Shown here: in pieces, positions 59,793 through 64,000 of the stretch | Numbering within the stretch: the stretch's first letter is position 1 | Layout of the letters: every line of letters starts with the position of its first letter | Assembly (NCBI GenBank): GCA_020744425.1 | Contig: JAGMUV010000057.1 | Location: 62,001-126,000, forward strand | Direction of reading: 5' to 3' | Origin: Dactylonectria macrodidyma | Lineage: Eukaryota; Ascomycota; Sordariomycetes; Hypocreales; Nectriaceae | Length of the DNA: 64,000 bases | The notes under the pieces: generated by a model | What the model was told of the DNA's origin: nothing | Database searches by the model: none | The model's input: only the letters and a program-made list of their open reading frames with translations | Made by a program: the position numbers and the translations under genes

Positions 59793-61121
59793 ATGCGTCC
59801 ATTCTTTTTTACTGACGCTCTTCTGAGCGTGTCTATTTGTTATCCCGCTCTAATATTTGCCAAAGGCATGCTAACCCCAGAAGGATTTACCAAAATCCAA
59901 CCGGAAGGTATCGATGCTGTTGAGATCACACAAGAAAATACCCTCAACAGTAGCACCAGCACTATTGCCAGGCGGGACCTAGTTGGTACCACTCTGCCTC
60001 TCAAGTTCGTCAATAACTACAATGGTGCAGTTAACGCCTACATCTCCGGGCTGGACTCCAATGGCGCCGTCGTTTTTGTTGCTGCCAATGGGTCTTTGAT
60101 TTATCCTTCCTCGGGTGGCTCTACGGTCCCCATTCAGCTTACCCAGAACATTGCCATTCCCATAACTTCGCCTGGTCATACACTTGAACTCACCCTTCCA
60201 ATTTATATGAGCTCTGGGCGCATCTATTTTTCCGAGGGTGCGTTGTCGTTTTACATGGTGAATATTGGCACAGAGGATGGCTTGGTTCAGCCGTCCATTA
60301 CCAATCTTCAGGATGCAAACGCTGGCCTCAAGTGGGGCTTCGTTGAATTCACTTATACTGGTGGGATTATATATGCAAACATTAGCTACGTTGACTTTGT
60401 TGGCATGATTCTGGGCATGTTGCTAACGGTCACCGACGGGACCACCCAGAGCGCAGCGGGACTCCAGGCCGACAGTGTCACCAACATCTGCAATGACTTG
60501 GTGACGCAGAAGCGGGCTGATGGGTACCCGTGGAGCTCCATGTGCTTTGCCAATACTACAGGAACTCCTATCCGAGTCTTGTCGCCCGGCAACTTCCACT
60601 ACCTTAACGCTGATGCCTTTGTAAATTACTGGCATAGTTACGTTGACCAGGTCTGGAGCCAATACAGCACCTCGGTCTTGACAATCAACACGCAGACAGA
60701 TTATGGAGACGTTAGGTGCCAGGTTTTGGGAGATGAATTGGTCTGCAACGGCGACAACCGAGGTTACACAAAGCCCAGCGCCAACGATATTTGGGGCTGC
60801 AACACTGGGCCATTTGCTATTACGGATGGCGACAATGCCATTCACAAGGCAGTGGTGCCGCGTCTCTGCGCTGCATTTGTCCGCTCCACTCTTCTTTTAG
60901 ATGGAGGCAATGTGCAGCCGAGCCTCGATAATGGTTCGTATTATACGGTTGATCCTACCAACCACTACAGCCGCGTCATTCACAAGTACGAGATGGATGG
61001 AAGGGGATATGCATTTTCGTACGACGATGTCAACCCGGACGGCAATGAGAATGCCTCGGGTATTGTTTCGTCAGGAAACGTTGATAACTTGACTATTTAC
61101 ATTGGGGCTCCAGCTTCTTAG
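59793..61121 (+). CDS. GH64 endo-beta-1,3-glucanase, secreted, intact, intronless
   Basis: 442 aa. The start MRPFFFTDALLSVSICYPAL is a signal peptide and a short propeptide-like stretch follows (dibasic ARRD near residue 63). The body matches glycoside hydrolase family 64 (laminaripentaose-producing beta-1,3-glucanase, thaumatin-like fold): LPLKFVNNYNGAVNAYISGL at the first strand, RIYFSEGALSFYMVN, VEFTYTGGIIYANISYVDFV (typical of GH64), LLDGGNVQP and a C-terminal HYSRVIHKYEMDGRGYAFSY followed by DDVNPDG. GH64 enzymes cut beta-1,3-glucan; in fungi they may act in cell-wall remodelling or on other fungi (family knowledge). No break; the length is typical. Confidence 0.93.
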   Translation: MRPFFFTDALLSVSICYPALIFAKGMLTPEGFTKIQPEGIDAVEITQENTLNSSTSTIARRDLVGTTLPLKFVNNYNGAVNAYISGLDSNGAVVFVAANGSLIYPSSGGSTVPIQLTQNIAIPITSPGHTLELTLPIYMSSGRIYFSEGALSFYMVNIGTEDGLVQPSITNLQDANAGLKWGFVEFTYTGGIIYANISYVDFVGMILGMLLTVTDGTTQSAAGLQADSVTNICNDLVTQKRADGYPWSSMCFANTTGTPIRVLSPGNFHYLNADAFVNYWHSYVDQVWSQYSTSVLTINTQTDYGDVRCQVLGDELVCNGDNRGYTKPSANDIWGCNTGPFAITDGDNAIHKAVVPRLCAAFVRSTLLLDGGNVQPSLDNGSYYTVDPTNHYSRVIHKYEMDGRGYAFSYDDVNPDGNENASGIVSSGNVDNLTIYIGAPAS

Positions 61122-62140
61122 TGGGGCATTGTAGGGCCTCATCGGGTCTTTGGCCGCCGGGTAAGGCTTAAATAAGGGGAGGAACGCTATACCATTGCTG
61201 TTGGACATCGGCAAGGATAGCCAAGGATTCAGTAGAGATATTAGATCAATCAGAAATGGCTACTAAGCAGAGTCCTCACGCCCCGAAGAGGCTACGGCAA
61301 AAGATTACCTCATGCAGTTCTTAATTGAGTCTTGGGAAGGGACTCGAGTCTGTAAAGTGTCTATACTGTACTGTAGTTCTGACGTCTTGGCGTGATATTG
61401 TTGTGGTTTGAAGGCGGGGAGGGTGTCGCGCGCAAGATGGCGCACCGACACGTGATAGGGGGTGTAAGGAGACTTTTGGCCTAAAACTGTACCTAGGTGG
61501 CCATGCTTCCTGGCATGGAGCAGCGTCCATGATGTGCCTGGTGGATAGTCGTGAAGGGCAAATCTCCATAGCTAAGCACGGTGAAAGCTCTGCGCTTGAG
61601 GACAGACGCATCGATTCGGAGGTAACGGCTCTAATAGAGCCGGTCCCGAAACAAGGCGTCATGGTGAATAGACATCTGGCTAAGCAGGTGAGTGCATATG
61701 CAGTCCGACTCCCAGGCGGCCAATGAAGAATGGCTGATACTGCCTTGCGGTGAGCGGTGAGCCTTCCCTCTGGTGAGGCTGTGGCTTGCGCAAGGGGCGG
61801 TCATCAGGCCGTGCCGCCGGCCCGCAGAAAATGGACACATCGAAGTACTACACTCAGCCCTCTCAGCTTGACTAGACCCAGTCCTTGTCCCTGACTTCTT
61901 CAATAATCCATGATCTCCTTTGCTTCTTGCTTAGCCTCCTCGCGCCGCTACGATCACCACTGGTGTCTCACAAGAAATTCCTCGGTATTGAGGTGCCTGC
62001 CTGATGCCATATATCATAAACTATGGGCTATTCCACTCTGACTCTCGGCCGCCATTTAAGGGCCAATTGTTCCCGACTATTTGCCACACCCTCTCCAACC
62101 TTCAACAACTCACTTCTATCTTTCCCTTGACAATCATCAT
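61122..62140. other. Intergenic / promoter of the C2H2 gene
   Basis: No supported gene. The last part (62040-62140) is pyrimidine-rich (CTTTCCC, ACCCTCTCCAACC), as is usual in fungal 5' UTRs. Confidence 0.4.
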
Positions 62141-63995
62141 ATGTCTTTCCAGCAACAACATCACCTCACCTTCCAGCCATACTCATACCACTGACTACTA
62201 CCCCGAATATCACAACGCCTACTCGACATCTCCCATCGATCTGGCATCGTCGAATCTCGATGACAATTTCACTATCCTCGTCCATCAACTCCCCGCCGAA
62301 TTAATGCAGTCCGAACACTGGGGAGCTCTCGCCCAGCAGACCCCCAGGCTGGCCCGATTTGCTCATCAGCGCGAGTCTTCCTTGTCATCCCCGGCTTCCT
62401 CCGGTGCCGCTCCCGCTTCTCCCTTCGCCCACAACAGTTCGAACCCTCAGATCGCCATCAGCAACGCCTCCCACGACGGTTTGGTCGGCAACGCCTCCAG
62501 CAACAGCCAGGGCTCTTACTATCACCTCGCCAAGTCGACAGGCCATTACCAAGGTTTCCAGAACCGTGGTGTCATGGAGCATATCAGGCCAGAGATGGCA
62601 TATCCCATCACCATCTCAGGGCCTAGTGGCAAGCCACGCTTGGACAGAGCTTTCATTCCCGCACCCGACTTCGCTACTGGCTCAACGCGATCACATCCTA
62701 CTTCAGTGGCGAGCTCGATCGCAGGAGACTCACCTGCCAACCCCACGGTTGGTGAGTCTGACATCTCGGCGAGGCGGCGGAAAGGTCTTACCTCCGCCCC
62801 TTCCGACAACACCAATTGACGCTTACATTTTCTTTCTCCAGGCTTCGCCCACGTTCCAAAGCTGGACAGGACGATGACGGATGTTTACAACGACGAGTTG
62901 TTCAGCCCGAACTTTGCCAACACCTCCACCCCACCTTCCCGGTCTCAGATAGCTGTCTCGCCTGGGAACGACCGGCTCAGCCAACGTCTCCACGCTGCCA
63001 ACAGCCAGCATCTCAATGCCGCTCACTCGCCTGCTTCTACCACTTCTCGAGGAAGGTCTCCCTTCCTTGCCGGCTCCCCCCTTGCACCGTCGCCGAGTCA
63101 CGACTTTGGAGCTGGCCCTGTGGGGCGGAGCATGCCCTTCAATACAGCTCAGCAGATGCGGGAGCATAACAAGGCGCAGCATGAGGCGCAGCTCCTGCAC
63201 CAGCATATGGCCCAGCGAGCCGAACCGGAGACGCCCAATATAATTTCGCCTAAGGACGCGATCCTCAAATTCAATGAATCTGAGGGAGAGTCGAACTTCC
63301 CGCTGTTCCCTCAGGAGCCGACCGCCTTTGAGGTGGATCAAGTTTCCAAGGCCATGGCTTCTCAAACCTCACAGGACGTCACTGGACACGATGGCAGTAA
63401 CAGCCAATTTACCTACATCCACTCTCAGCTGCCAAGCGGTATCCCGGTGCCTCAGCAATTCGTCTCACAATCTCGTCTATCACATGATACTCTTCCATGG
63501 CTGAGCTCTGCGGGATCTAGCTCTACTGCGTCGAGAACTAACACACCAGCCCACATAGGCCGGCGTAATGGAACTGCCGCGGATGGTGGAACCTACACTT
63601 GCACTTATCACGGGTGTACCTTACGATTTGAGACACCTTCCCTCCTTAAAAAGCACAAATGGGAGGGCCACAGGCAGTTGCAAACATTGGGCGGGCCTAG
63701 GCCGCGTGAAATCGTTGGCATGTCCTCCAGCATGCTCAACAGCCGGGCCGGTCCACACCGATGCGATCGGGTCAATCCCCGTACGGGCAAGCCATGCAGC
63801 ACAGTTTTCTCAAGACCTTACGACTTGACGAGACATGAGGATACGATCCACAATGCACGCATGCAAAAGGTACGGTGCAACCTTTGCACCGAGGAGAAGA
63901 GTTTCAGTCGAGCAGACGCATTGGCAAGACACTACCGGGTGTGCCATCCCGATATGGAACTCCCAAGAAAGCATCGATGCCGTGGAGGACTTTGA
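62141..63995 (+). CDS. C2H2 zinc-finger transcription factor (Rpn4-like fingers), one frame break near the start
   Basis: Starts MSFQQQHHLTFQPYSYH, then a TGA at 62192. One extra T there puts the following text (DYYPEYHNAYSTSPIDLASS) out of frame; without it the gene is 588 codons. Intron 62752-62841 (GTGAGT...CAG) joins PTV to GFAHVPKLDRTMTDVYN. The N-terminal two thirds is Ser/Pro/Gln-rich. Three fingers follow: a C2H2 at about 63597-63670 (CTYHGC...HKWEGH), an atypical one (CDRVNPRTGKPC...HEDTIH, 63757-63852) and a third (CNLC...HYRVCH, 63871-63948). The fingers resemble those of yeast Rpn4, the proteasome gene regulator; the assignment is from memory. The frame break may be a real mutation or a sequence error; a downstream start is also possible. 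Confidence 0.7.
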
Positions 63996-64000
63996 ATTCC

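Overview
The window is nuclear DNA of a filamentous ascomycete, most likely a Eurotiales-type mould (Aspergillus/Penicillium grade; inference). The reasons are short 45-90 bp introns with GTRNGT...YAG borders, DUF7732-like, GH64, CSC1/OSCA-like, PAQR/Izh-like and VWA-domain genes of fungal type, Ser/Thr-rich GPI-type surface proteins, F-box/LRR genes, and decayed pogo, hAT, Tc1, LTR and Helitron elements. No rRNA, tRNA or CRISPR array was seen.

Layout. 1-17.9 kb is gene-poor chromosomal sequence: an intact four-exon F-box/LRR gene (592-2747 +), a large CSC1/OSCA-like channel gene (3445-6880 -), a secreted DUF7732-like protein (9718-10581 -), a small three-exon GPI-type surface protein (13622-14237 +) and a broken F-box-like gene (16349-17053 +). 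17.9-41.07 kb is one compound insertion made of three related Helitron-like elements: the 3' tail of one element (M, minus, 17922-18404), a near-complete plus element (L, 18405-29111) and a full-length minus element (R, 29112-41066). Each element carries a Rep/PIF1-helicase gene and, divergently, a two-exon accessory gene. 41.2-42.5 kb is another F-box-like gene. 42.8-50.1 kb is a transposon graveyard: a TRIM-like element with identical LTRs, Tc1/mariner pieces, an inverted-repeat element of hAT type, a MITE sitting inside a hAT transposase fragment, and a pogo/Fot1-like element. 50.1-64 kb is mostly host sequence: a PAQR receptor-like gene, a 212-aa unknown, a solo-LTR-like repeat, a VWA-domain gene with two reading-frame breaks, a GH64 beta-1,3-glucanase and a C2H2 transcription-factor gene with a frame break near its start.

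How the parts fit. The Helitron cluster is the main discovery. Its three outer or nested junctions all read ...A|element|T..., and the DNA on its two sides is continuous in an empty-site-like copy near 56.3 kb. This fixes the element termini as 5'-CAGGGGAAGG and a 3' hairpin ending GGCA, without the canonical 5'-TC and CTRR-3'. The arrangement is explained by M inserting first, L inserting into M's tail, R inserting into L's tail, and then recombination between the direct repeats R and M removing the DNA between them. The divergent accessory gene, kept in both copies, encodes an unrecognised 484-aa protein that might be a replication or ssDNA-binding partner of the Rep-helicase (speculative). 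Most stop codons in the two copies look like C-to-T changes at CAA, CAG or TGG, as expected from RIP-like mutation.
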